Assembly (NCBI GenBank): GCA_012521995.1
Contig: JAAYLH010000077.1
Coordinates: forward strand, 1 to 61,237
Direction: 5' to 3'
Origin: Bacteroidales bacterium
GTDB taxonomy: Bacteria; Bacteroidota; Bacteroidia; Bacteroidales; UBA7960
Length of the DNA: 61,237 bases
Shown piece by piece: positions 1 through 7,636 of this stretch. The notes beneath the pieces were generated by a model that had not been told where the DNA came from, did no database searches, and worked only from the letters and a program-made list of their open reading frames with translations. The position numbers and the translations under genes are program-made. The number at the start of each line of letters is the position of its first letter. Within the stretch, counting starts at the first letter, position 1.

Positions 1-502
1 AAGAACTGAGGGTCTTTGGGAAAGTGTTTTTGAAAGGGTTAATGAACAAATAAACCTAAACAAAGACCTACCCAACTTTTTGCTAAACTGCTCAATAAAT
101 AAAACCTTTTCTTTCAGAAGTTCAGAAAAAGGAATGATAGCTGATCAAATCTATTCAATTGTAAAGGATTATGTTGAAAGAAAACTTTTACCAGAAAACC
201 CAATTATTGACAAGATAACGGAAATTCCTCACTCTTACAAAGTGGCTTTCCCAAATTTTGGCGCTTGGTGGGTTAGAAATTTGGATATCTCCAACCTGGA
301 GCACTCAATAAAAAAGAAAGAAAGAAAAATCTCAACCTATATTAAAAATACATGCGATCAGCAATGGCTATTGTTGGTAATCGGAACCAATTGGGAGAGT
401 TCATACGAAATGGATTTATGCATTGAAAAAGAATTAAAAACTAAGTTTAACCAGGTATTTATCCTTGAAAACTTTTCTACAAGACTTTTTCAAATAAAAT
501 AA
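1..502 (+). CDS. Hypothetical protein, 5' end outside window
   Basis: The frame is open from base 2 to the TAA at 500-502, so the ATG at 80 is internal and the true start lies left of the window. About 166 C-terminal residues are visible. They are rich in Lys, Asn and aromatic residues and show no signal peptide or membrane segment. The end, with a hydrophobic WLLLVIG strand and a final LFQIK, looks like the closing beta strands of a small alpha/beta domain, but I do not recognise the family. The DNA is visibly more A/T-rich than the rest of the window, like the defence pair that follows, which suggests an acquired segment. No function is assigned. Confidence 0.7.
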   Translation, partial: RTEGLWESVFERVNEQINLNKDLPNFLLNCSINKTFSFRSSEKGMIADQIYSIVKDYVERKLLPENPIIDKITEIPHSYKVAFPNFGAWWVRNLDISNLEHSIKKKERKISTYIKNTCDQQWLLLVIGTNWESSYEMDLCIEKELKTKFNQVFILENFSTRLFQIK

Positions 503-662
503 CCTGAAGGCAAGGTTATTACCCAATGCCTGGAGCGTTGATTATTTTACCCAGAAATGAAATATTAAGAAAGGTTTTTAACAAAAAGGCTAAATGGCAA
601 CTATCGTAAATATTGACTGAACTAATTATTTGATATTTTATAGAATAATTACTTTTATTTCT

Positions 663-670
663 TATATTTG
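663..670 (+). promoter_or_regulatory. Bacteroidota -7 box upstream of the defence pair
   Basis: TATATTTG matches TAnnTTTG and ends 28 bp before the ATG at 699. No well-spaced -33 TTTG is visible; the nearest, at 629-632, is too far upstream. It is a candidate only. Confidence 0.4.
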
Positions 671-698
671 TAAAAAATTTACGTTTTAAGCTTTTAAA

Positions 699-1958
699 AT
701 GGTTTTAGAGATCAGGATAAGCAACTTTTTCTCCATAAAAGATGAGGTTGTACTCGATTTCAGGGCGGCGAACCTTAAATCGGCGAATGCAAGGGAACTT
801 TCAGATAATATTTTCTCCTTTGATAAGTTGGAGGTGCTGAAAACCATTGCCATATATGGGGCCAATGCTTCGGGTAAAAGCAATATCATTAAAGCCATCC
901 GGTTTTGCCATGCCATGGTTTTCCGCTCGCATTTGCACAATCTGGATACGGTATTTAATTTCAGGCCTTTCAGGTTTGATGGTTATGAAAATAAGCCCAG
1001 CTCGTACTTTATAAGGTTTGTGCACCAGGGCATTGAGTATGAATATGCTTTTTCACTTAACCGCCAGCAGATCATCACCGAAAGCCTGCATTACTACCCC
1101 AGGGGCAGGATCACCCGGGTGTTTACCCGCGACGAACGGCTGGGGAAATCAAAAAAGGATAAATACACCTTTGGCGAGCAGATAAAACGACCCATGGATG
1201 TGGCAGAAAACACTTCCGAGAAAACCCTTTTTATCTCAAGGGCCAGCCAAATGGATCGTGAATTGGCCAAAGAAATATTTTATTACTTCCATCAAATGTT
1301 TATTCTCCAGCACATTGGATATGCAGGGGCGAACATTGAATCATTGATCAACGACAATAAAAAACTATTGATAGAAGCATTAAAAATTGCTGACAGCGAT
1401 ATCGTGGATGTGAAGATCAAAGCCCTGAAACGACCGGTTAAGAACATCAATGCCAACCTTGACACCATGACCCTGAGCGTGGAAGATGTGGTAGAGAACC
1501 ATTTCCAGATCAGAACTTACCATAAGGCAAATCCACAAGCAGCCTTTGATTTCCTTACGGAAGAATCGCAGGGTACCATCAAGTTTTTCTTTATCATGCT
1601 GACTATGCTTGATGTTTTGAAAAACAACAAAGTGCTCTTGCTCGATGAAATGGAAGCCAGCCTTCACCCTAAGATTGTTGATTATATCCTTAATCTTTTC
1701 CGGACCGGTAAGCAGGCTCAACTCATTTTCACGACCCATAATACCCACTTTCTGGACCTGAAAAAGCTCAGGAAAGACCAGGTTTTCTTCACCAACAAGC
1801 GTGCTGATGGTTCCACCGATCTGTATTCCGTTTATGACTACAGCGATTTTCGCGACACCATGGACCTGGAAAAGGCCTATATGCAGGGACGATTTGATGC
1901 AGTGCCCATTGTGAATGACACGGCAGAAAAACTTAAGAAACTGATACATGGGTCGTAA
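699..1958 (+). CDS. AAA15-type ATP-binding protein, AbiLi/RloA-like
   Basis: This is a 419-residue OLD/SMC-like ATPase of the AAA_15/AAA_21 kind. The N-terminal strand EIRISNFFSIKD is followed by Walker A GANASGKS at residues 54-61. A signature-like ESQGT lies near 288, Walker B LLLDEMEASLHP near 312, and an H-loop TTHNTHF near 345. There is no membrane segment, so it is cytoplasmic. Its stop overlaps the start of the RloB-like gene by 11 bp, so the two are translationally coupled. In AbiL of Lactococcus and in RloA/RloB pairs, this ATPase senses or gates and the partner is the effector. The defence role is inferred from family and pairing. Related pairs such as PARIS use a different TOPRIM partner. 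Confidence 0.82.
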   Translation: MVLEIRISNFFSIKDEVVLDFRAANLKSANARELSDNIFSFDKLEVLKTIAIYGANASGKSNIIKAIRFCHAMVFRSHLHNLDTVFNFRPFRFDGYENKPSSYFIRFVHQGIEYEYAFSLNRQQIITESLHYYPRGRITRVFTRDERLGKSKKDKYTFGEQIKRPMDVAENTSEKTLFISRASQMDRELAKEIFYYFHQMFILQHIGYAGANIESLINDNKKLLIEALKIADSDIVDVKIKALKRPVKNINANLDTMTLSVEDVVENHFQIRTYHKANPQAAFDFLTEESQGTIKFFFIMLTMLDVLKNNKVLLLDEMEASLHPKIVDYILNLFRTGKQAQLIFTTHNTHFLDLKKLRKDQVFFTNKRADGSTDLYSVYDYSDFRDTMDLEKAYMQGRFDAVPIVNDTAEKLKKLIHGS

Positions 1959-2505
1959 AAGGGCTGCACCAAAAGGAAAAAAGATTAATCCAACCTTCTG
2001 GGTATTTTGCGAGGGCAAAACCGAGGAGGCGTATATTGCCCTTTTGCGATCAAAATATCGCGTGCCCATTGAAATTGTTCCAAAAGTTCTTGGAAACAAA
2101 ATCAACGAGCATTTAATTAAACGAATCAAAAAAGAAAGACCTGTTCATGAAAAGGACAAGGATTTTCTTGTTTATGATGCCGATGTTCCAGAGATCCTTG
2201 AAAAATTGAAAAGAATCAGGAATGTGACCTTAATTGCTTCTAATCCTGCCATTGAATTATGGTTCCTGCTTCATTACAAGAACCAAACTTCAAATATTTT
2301 GAGCAGAGAATGCACAAGGGAAATCAGCAACCGGCTCAGGAAAGAATATAAAAAAGGCACGATAGAAGGCGCTTTGGAGGCGAAATTGCTGGAAAACTGC
2401 CAAAAAGCCTGTAAGCGGGCAAAGAACCTGGAATTGTATGAAAACCCTTCATCCAACATGTATTTTCTGATAGAAACTCTTGAGGAAGAGAAAGGGGAAC
2501 TTTGA
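1948..2505 (+). CDS. RloB/AbiLii family protein (likely defence effector)
   Basis: The protein has 185 residues. It opens with a basic stretch (MGRKRAAPKGKK), then the strand FWVFCEGKTEEAYI, in which the Glu of CEGKTE sits where TOPRIM-like folds place their acidic catalytic residue. Further along are FLVYDAD near 72 (TOPRIM DxD-like) and SNPAIELWFLLHY near 98, a signature of the RloB family. It overlaps the ATPase gene by 11 bp, the usual arrangement of AbiLi/AbiLii and RloA/RloB. The likely role is a nucleic-acid-targeting effector released or activated by the ATPase during phage infection. Family assignment is fairly firm; nuclease action is inferred. Confidence 0.78.
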   Translation: MGRKRAAPKGKKINPTFWVFCEGKTEEAYIALLRSKYRVPIEIVPKVLGNKINEHLIKRIKKERPVHEKDKDFLVYDADVPEILEKLKRIRNVTLIASNPAIELWFLLHYKNQTSNILSRECTREISNRLRKEYKKGTIEGALEAKLLENCQKACKRAKNLELYENPSSNMYFLIETLEEEKGEL

Positions 2506-2558
2506 TATCCTTAATATTCTCCTCAATCCAGGGACCCAAAATCCAAAAAGTCTTACCC

Positions 2559-2927
2559 ATGCGAAAAAAATTTGAAACAGTCGATGAATACATCTCCTTT
2601 TTTCCTGAGGAAACCCGGGATATCCTGCAAAAGATCAGGGCCATCATCCGTGATAAAGCGCCGGATGCCGTCGAGGGCTTCAGCTATGATATGCCGGCCT
2701 ATAAGACCCACGGGCGACCCCTCGTATATTTTGCCGCCTTTAAGGGCCACATCGGCTTCTATGCCACCCCCAGCGGGCACCAGGAGTTTGATAAGGAGCT
2801 CAGGAAATACAAGCGGGGAAAAGGCTCCGTTCAATTTCCCCTCGACCAGCCCATCCCCTATGAGCTGATCGGGCAGATTGTGGAATTCAGGGTGTGGGAG
2901 AACCAGGATAAAAAATCCAACTCCTGA
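2559..2927 (+). CDS. DUF1801 (YdhG-like) protein
   Basis: A small cytoplasmic protein of about 122 residues if started at the ATG at 2559; an upstream ATG at 2502 would overlap the RloB-like stop. The sequence FETVDEYISFFPEETRDIL opens the DUF1801 domain. It is followed by GFSYDMPAYK, FAAFKGHIGFYATP and the closing KRGKGSVQFPLDQPIP motif typical of the family. Members adopt a CyaY-like alpha/beta fold and have no firmly known biochemical role. It sits downstream of the defence pair with little space, possibly co-transcribed, but the DNA is less A/T-rich and it may be unrelated to defence. Confidence 0.8.
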   Translation: MRKKFETVDEYISFFPEETRDILQKIRAIIRDKAPDAVEGFSYDMPAYKTHGRPLVYFAAFKGHIGFYATPSGHQEFDKELRKYKRGKGSVQFPLDQPIPYELIGQIVEFRVWENQDKKSNS

Positions 2928-3122
2928 TATTTTTGTTTTTTCCTTGGATATGCTACACTATTTCTGTTTGAAACCCAAACAACCGGGAGGCATTCCATAC
3001 TTGCAACCGGGCCTTAGGTTTTCAGTAAAAAACATCACTTAGCCAGCAAGTTTAAACGGCACAGCCTTCCATCAAACATAAGAAATCCCGATTAAGATAA
3101 ACCTGGAATTCAAGCCGGAATA

Positions 3123-3160
3123 CAAAAAAAACGCAGCGCTACTTAAAGAGTAACGCTGCG
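3123..3160 (-). terminator. Intrinsic terminator of the upstream paralog gene
   Basis: On the minus strand the stem CGCAGCG/CGCTGCG (3132-3160) is followed by a run of eight T at 3123-3130. It lies 39 bp past the stop of the minus-strand gene ending at 3199. Confidence 0.8.
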
Positions 3161-3198
3161 AAAGGAAATTGAACAAAACAGGGGGCATTATATCTTCA

Positions 3199-4809
3199 TC
3201 ATCTCCTCGATCTTTCATTACTTTTTGTGCTGCTTCCACTACTGCGTGTGGTTCCACTTGAGCGGGTGCTGCGGCTGCTACTGCTGCGGACGGTGCCGCT
3301 TGAGCGATTGCTGCTTCCACTGTTGCTACGGACGGTTCCACTTGAGCGGTTGCTTCTTTCATTGCGGCTGGGGGTGCTTACCCTTGAGCTGCTTGAGCGG
3401 GCGGGTTCAGCTTGCTGTACCCTGGGAGCGCGCGAAGCGTTGCGAGTCGACACATTGGCAGGAGCGCTGCGCTGGCTTGCAGCAGGGCGTGTAACCTTAC
3501 GGTCAGGAGTTTGTTGCCGGCTGCCGGTAGCGGCGGGGGCTGTCCTGGTGGCGTCCTCACGTTGATTGGTAGCAGGCCTGGTGTTTGTTTTTGCAGGGGT
3601 TTGGGGGCGCTGAGCGGGTGCGGCAGGAGCCGTACGTGCAGGCGCACTCCTTTGTTCTGTCTGAGCAGGCGCTGTTTTACGCGCAGGGGTTGTAGTGGTC
3701 TCACGGCGGCTGTTGGCAGGAGTCTGAGTCCTTACGGCACCGCCTTCGCTGCTGCGACGCTCGTTGACATTAGAAGCGGGTTGGGTGGCTTCGCGAGACT
3801 GGGTGCGTTCGTTGCTGCGTGTGTTCACAGCGGGAGTGGCTTCTCTTCTTTCACTGCCCTGACGGGGGGCCGTAACGGCGGCCTCAGGGGTTTGGGCTGC
3901 ATTTGACCTGTTGTTTATCGTTCCTGCCGAGCGGTTTCCTCCCGGAACCCTGCCCGAAGTAGAACTTCTGTGTGCGTAGAGGGCTTCCCCTTCACGACGG
4001 GTCTCAGGACGGCTGTAGGTCTCCTTGTACACTCCGCGATTGATGTTTACAACCACCAGGGGCGAATGTCTGCGCACTGTGGGGTAATAGTAGCGATGGT
4101 AGTGGTTTGCCCTGTAGTGCCTCCAGGGGCGGTAGTGGGCGTAATAGTATGAGTGGCTGGGGTAGTGGTAGCCGTAGTAGTAGTGCCAGTAGTGCGCACG
4201 CCAGGGGCTCCAGTAGTGGGGGTAGTAACCCCAGTACCATACCGAGCGCCAGGGGCGGTAAACCGGACGTGTGAGGTAAACAATCACAGGCCAGCTGGCT
4301 ACTTCATAATAGGTGGTGTGGACAACGTTGGCCTGAGTCCTGACTACATTGCCACGGTATCCGGGGTTGGGTGTCTCGGCATACTGGGGCTCGATGATGT
4401 AGTTTTTGCCGTAAAGAGCTTCGTCGCCAATCAGCTGTATCATGACGGAACCGTCGCGTTTTTTCTCAACCACAATAACAGCCACGTCCTGGTTCTCATT
4501 CTGGTTGAGTGCAACACTCATTACGATGTTGTGCACATCGCCGTTCTCATACTGGTAGTCGTTAACCATTATGTAATCCACGTAACCATCGTTGTTCAGG
4601 TCGAGGTTGTTGACCACTTCTTCAGGGTCATTGAGTTTTCTTTCAAAGGCTTCCAGGGTTTCAGACTCCTGGAAGACATTCATCACGGCATAGAGGTTCA
4701 GGTTGTCACCAGGCAACCCGAGATACCCTTCAGGGTAGGTCTGCGCCGCGAACGCACTTCCCGCAAGCAGGAAGAATGCGAAGATCGAGGTGATGAAATA
4801 TTTTTTCAT
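3199..4809 (-). CDS. Exported Tyr/His-rich protein with EF-hand-like motif (paralog 1)
   Basis: About 536 residues from the ATG at 4809, chosen because a clear signal peptide (MKKYFITSIFAFFLLAGSAF) follows at once. Residues 24-85 form a conserved head ending in DLNNDGYVDYI (Asp70, Asn72, Asp74, Asp78), a calcium-loop pattern like EF-hand or dockerin loops. A beta-rich region follows to about 165. Next comes a segment extremely rich in Tyr, His, Trp and Arg (for example HYWHYYYGYHY). The last 250 residues are low-complexity Ser/Thr/Arg/Ala/Pro with RSSGTxR repeats. The gene is followed by its own terminator and stands 234 bp downstream of a paralog with the same order of parts. Likely envelope or surface located; no function is known to me. 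Confidence 0.75.
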   Translation of the reverse strand: MKKYFITSIFAFFLLAGSAFAAQTYPEGYLGLPGDNLNLYAVMNVFQESETLEAFERKLNDPEEVVNNLDLNNDGYVDYIMVNDYQYENGDVHNIVMSVALNQNENQDVAVIVVEKKRDGSVMIQLIGDEALYGKNYIIEPQYAETPNPGYRGNVVRTQANVVHTTYYEVASWPVIVYLTRPVYRPWRSVWYWGYYPHYWSPWRAHYWHYYYGYHYPSHSYYYAHYRPWRHYRANHYHRYYYPTVRRHSPLVVVNINRGVYKETYSRPETRREGEALYAHRSSTSGRVPGGNRSAGTINNRSNAAQTPEAAVTAPRQGSERREATPAVNTRSNERTQSREATQPASNVNERRSSEGGAVRTQTPANSRRETTTTPARKTAPAQTEQRSAPARTAPAAPAQRPQTPAKTNTRPATNQREDATRTAPAATGSRQQTPDRKVTRPAASQRSAPANVSTRNASRAPRVQQAEPARSSSSRVSTPSRNERSNRSSGTVRSNSGSSNRSSGTVRSSSSRSTRSSGTTRSSGSSTKSNERSRR

Positions 4810-4973
4810 AGCTTGAGGGTTTTGAAGATTAGGTTCTTTGCCTATTAGATTGCAAAAGTTATGCCAAAAAACAAGAAAAAACACCAAACACCTGAAAACA
4901 AGAAAGTAAAGGATTCAGTCCATATGTTTCGTCTCTTCAATCCCCCGGAAAATGGAAGCTGGCGGGAAGAACA

Positions 4974-5010
4974 AAAAAAGGAGCAGCGTTTCGAAAACCT
5001 GAAACGCTGC
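4974..5010 (-). terminator. Intrinsic terminator of paralog 2
   Basis: The 10-bp perfect stem GCAGCGTTTC/GAAACGCTGC (4983-4992 and 5001-5010) has, on the minus strand, a T run at 4973-4979. The stem resembles that after paralog 1, so the terminator may have been duplicated with the gene. Confidence 0.8.
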
Positions 5011-5043
5011 CCGGGAATTTGGTTATTGAAACCGGGTTATGGT

Positions 5044-6393
5044 TTACCTTCTTCCGGTGCTTGCATTGCTGCGCGAACCAGTGGAAGAGGAGGTATTTCT
5101 TGAAGAGGATCCTGCCTGCGAAGAAGCAGGGCGGCTCGAAGTAATTGTGCCGGTGCTGCTGCTTCCGCGGCTTCCTGAGAAGATGCTGCCTGAAGGCCTG
5201 TTGCCTGAGGCGCTGCTTCCGCCAGAAGGGCTTGAGCTCTGTACCCTTGACGAGCTGCTGTTGTTTTTAGAGGGCGTAGCGGCAGGCGCAGGACGGCTGG
5301 GGCTGGCAGGTCTTACTGCAGGCTTGCTGGAACCACTGGCAGGGGTGCTGGTGTTTTCCCTGTTGCTGTTGGCAGCAGGACGCTTAACAGTATTGCCGGC
5401 AGGTGCTGCAGGACGGCTCACACTTTCGCCGGTGTTCCTTGCTGCAGAGGTAGCTGGTGAGGCCGTTGTGCCTTCGCGGCTTACACGGTTGCCCGTTGTG
5501 GTGCCGCGGCTACTGCCTGAAGGAATGGTGGTTCCGCGTGAGTGGCGCACTGCTTCTACCCTGTTGTATTCAGCCAGGCCTTCGTTGATGGCTTCGGGGC
5601 GGCTGTAGGTGTCACGGTAGTTTCCGTTGTTGACCCAGACCACGATCGTGGGTGAGTAGTGGCGGTGGTGACGCCAGTAAAAGTCGTGGTAACGAGCGTA
5701 ACGGTAGTAACTCCAGGGACGGTAGTAAGCATAATAGTGTGCGTACCAGTTGTAGTGGTAGCCGTAGTAGTAGTGCCAGTAGAATGGGGTCCAGGGATCC
5801 CAGTATACGGGGTAGTATCCCCAGTACCAGGCTGAACGCCATACGGAGTATCCGGGAGTGTAGATGTAAGTCACTACAGGCCAGGAAGCCACTTCGTAAT
5901 AGGTGGTATGAACCACTTGCACGTTGTGGGCGTTGGCAGTGCCGGTGTATCCGGGGTTGGGGGTTTCGCCGTAGATAGGCTCAACGATATAGTTTTTTCC
6001 GTACAGAGCTTCATCTCCGATCAGCTGGATGCGGACACCGCCGCTGCGCAGCTTCTCAACGGTGAAGACTGCCACATCCTGGTTTTCGCTGGCATTGAGG
6101 GCAACGCTCATCACGATTGTGTGATCGGCTCCGTCAACATAGTCGGTTACCATGATGTAGTCTACGTAATTGTCACCGTTCAGGTCCAGGTTGTTGATCA
6201 TTTGCTCAGGATCATTCAGGCTCCGCTCAAAACCTTCGAGCGTCTCCGAATTCTGGAAGAGGTCCATCACGGCGTAGAGGTTCAAGTTGTCCCCGGGCAG
6301 GCCGAGATATTCCTCCGGCCATTCGCTTGCCCTGAGGGTGCTCATTCCTGCAAGCAGGAAGGCGAAGATCGAGGTGAAGATGAACTTTTTCAT
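5044..6393 (-). CDS. Exported Tyr/His-rich protein with EF-hand-like motif (paralog 2)
   Basis: 449 residues with signal peptide MKKFIFTSIFAFLLAGMSTL. The head region is nearly identical in layout to paralog 1 (EEYLGLPGDNLNLYAVMDLF, then DLNGDNYVDYI with Asp70, Asn72, Asp74, Asp78). The middle is again Tyr/Trp/His-rich (WYWGYYPVYWDPWTPFYWHY), and the tail is Ser/Thr/Pro/Ala/Arg-rich (SSSGSRSNAST-like). The head is well conserved between the copies while the tails have drifted, as expected for a folded domain plus a flexible linker. The copies arose by tandem duplication. A structural or surface role is inferred; no enzyme motif is visible. Confidence 0.75.
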   Translation of the reverse strand: MKKFIFTSIFAFLLAGMSTLRASEWPEEYLGLPGDNLNLYAVMDLFQNSETLEGFERSLNDPEQMINNLDLNGDNYVDYIMVTDYVDGADHTIVMSVALNASENQDVAVFTVEKLRSGGVRIQLIGDEALYGKNYIVEPIYGETPNPGYTGTANAHNVQVVHTTYYEVASWPVVTYIYTPGYSVWRSAWYWGYYPVYWDPWTPFYWHYYYGYHYNWYAHYYAYYRPWSYYRYARYHDFYWRHHRHYSPTIVVWVNNGNYRDTYSRPEAINEGLAEYNRVEAVRHSRGTTIPSGSSRGTTTGNRVSREGTTASPATSAARNTGESVSRPAAPAGNTVKRPAANSNRENTSTPASGSSKPAVRPASPSRPAPAATPSKNNSSSSRVQSSSPSGGSSASGNRPSGSIFSGSRGSSSTGTITSSRPASSQAGSSSRNTSSSTGSRSNASTGRR

Positions 6394-6843
6394 GACTTTG
6401 TATTTAATGGAAGCTTAATTGCTTCGGCCTTTATAGAACAAAACCCGTGCCAGAATTTATTTTGCATTCGTAACAAATTGAATAAGAGTTTTTTAAGGTT
6501 TTTTCAATGATCTTTTTTTTAGCTTAAAAAGCACAAAAAGACGACTTTCTCCTGCTGAAACACCTTAAAAAAGGAGGGATCAGAACCCGGGACCTCTACC
6601 TTTACCGAATAGGATACCCATAGGGTTTAGCTCAAAGTTTAGACGGTGTATATTCGGTTTAAACCGAGTAAACACCGTCTAAACTATTATCCTGTTATAG
6701 TAAAATCATTGAGCAATAACGATTTATGTTTTTCACCTTTTCATTGGGAAAAGCGCATTTTCAAAAGAGAATAAAATCCGACCCGGTATAATAAAATTCC
6801 ATTGTTTCTTGTTTTATCCTTACAGAACGTGAAGGACAAACCC
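6394..6843. other. 450-bp intergenic region
   Basis: This gap separates the divergent paralog 2 gene and the DUF922 gene. It holds a tRNA-3'-half-like fragment on the minus strand (about 6572-6621) and a large palindrome (6636-6685). No further reading frame or clear promoter was recognised. Confidence 0.6.
6636..6685. repeat. 50-bp palindrome with 11-bp internal step (copy 1)
   Basis: The arms pair about centre 6660.5 (GGTTT|AAACC) with one mismatch (6650/6671) and one G-T pair (6653/6668). CGGT occurs at 6644 and 6655, and ACCG at 6663 and 6674, both 11 bp apart. The element is shared with 42537-42582. Confidence 0.85.
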
Positions 6844-7410
6844 ATGAAAAAACTCTTTGCCTTGATATCGTTGGTTATTTTGATGGCCTTTGGCAATCCT
6901 TCGGAGGATGTGATTTCCTGGGATCCGGAATACAGGCTGAGCTGGGAGGACTTTCAGGGATCGGTCGATCCGCTGCGTCCTGAGGGCGTTGAATCGGTCA
7001 CGCAGGTGATCATTGATTTAAGGTCAAGGATGGAAAACCAGGAGGTGAATTTCACGGTGATCTGCTTGTTTGAGAAAAACCGTTCGTGGACTGCCAACAC
7101 CCACAGCGCTTATTTGCTGAATCACGAGCAGCTCCATTTCGACATTGCCGAAGTCTATGCCCGCAAGCTAAGGAAGGCATTGGCAGAAATCAAAGGCCTC
7201 AATCACCAAAACTTCGAACCGCGCGTCAGGGATGTCTATCGCAAGGTTTTAAACGAGCACAACGATATCCAGGACCGTTATGACCGTGAAACCCGGCACT
7301 CGCAAAATAAGGAAAAACAAGCGGAGTGGAATGAAAAGGTAAGCCTGATGCTTGAACAAACCCTTGATTATGCGGGCCCTGAAATCATCCTTTCCTTAAA
7401 AGGAAGATAA
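6844..7410 (+). CDS. DUF922 predicted zinc-protease-like protein
   Basis: 188 residues from the ATG at 6844, where a signal peptide (MKKLFALISLVILMAFG) begins. The upstream ATG at 6802 would put a polar leader before it. The body starts with WDPEYRLSWEDFQG, the conserved opening of DUF922. It carries LLNHEQLHFDIAEVYARKL with HEQLH at residues 94-98, an HExxH zinc-binding pattern. The C-terminal half is helical and charged. DUF922 proteins are predicted secreted or periplasmic metallopeptidases; activity has not been shown to my knowledge. It stands alone, with 226 bp before the GH53 gene. Confidence 0.78.
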   Translation: MKKLFALISLVILMAFGNPSEDVISWDPEYRLSWEDFQGSVDPLRPEGVESVTQVIIDLRSRMENQEVNFTVICLFEKNRSWTANTHSAYLLNHEQLHFDIAEVYARKLRKALAEIKGLNHQNFEPRVRDVYRKVLNEHNDIQDRYDRETRHSQNKEKQAEWNEKVSLMLEQTLDYAGPEIILSLKGR

Positions 7411-7636
7411 GCCCTCCCCTTGAGCTTCCCTCCTTCTTTTTGGTTTCTCAAATTGCCTGCTTCTTCTTATTGATAAACAGGGAAACTACCGCTGGTCATT
7501 GCTGTTTTTTCTTATTTTTGTAAAAGGTGTTTTCCTGTTGAAAGGCTTAGCTAAAGCATCTGCAGCAGCCTTCCTATATGTGAAGCAGCGTTTTCATTTA
7601 ATACGTTCTATCAATCCAAACCAAAACTTAATTCCA

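Noticed and set aside
699-2505. PARIS (AriA/AriB) instead of AbiL/RloAB
   Set aside because: The second protein has the RloB-type SNPAIELWFLLHY motif near its middle and a basic RloB-like N-terminus rather than DUF4435 features.
3225-6510. Long frames antisense to the two Tyr/His-rich protein genes
   Set aside because: They mirror the biased Ser/Thr/Arg and Tyr/His codons of the real genes, have no start context or family resemblance, and the sense frames have signal peptides and terminators.
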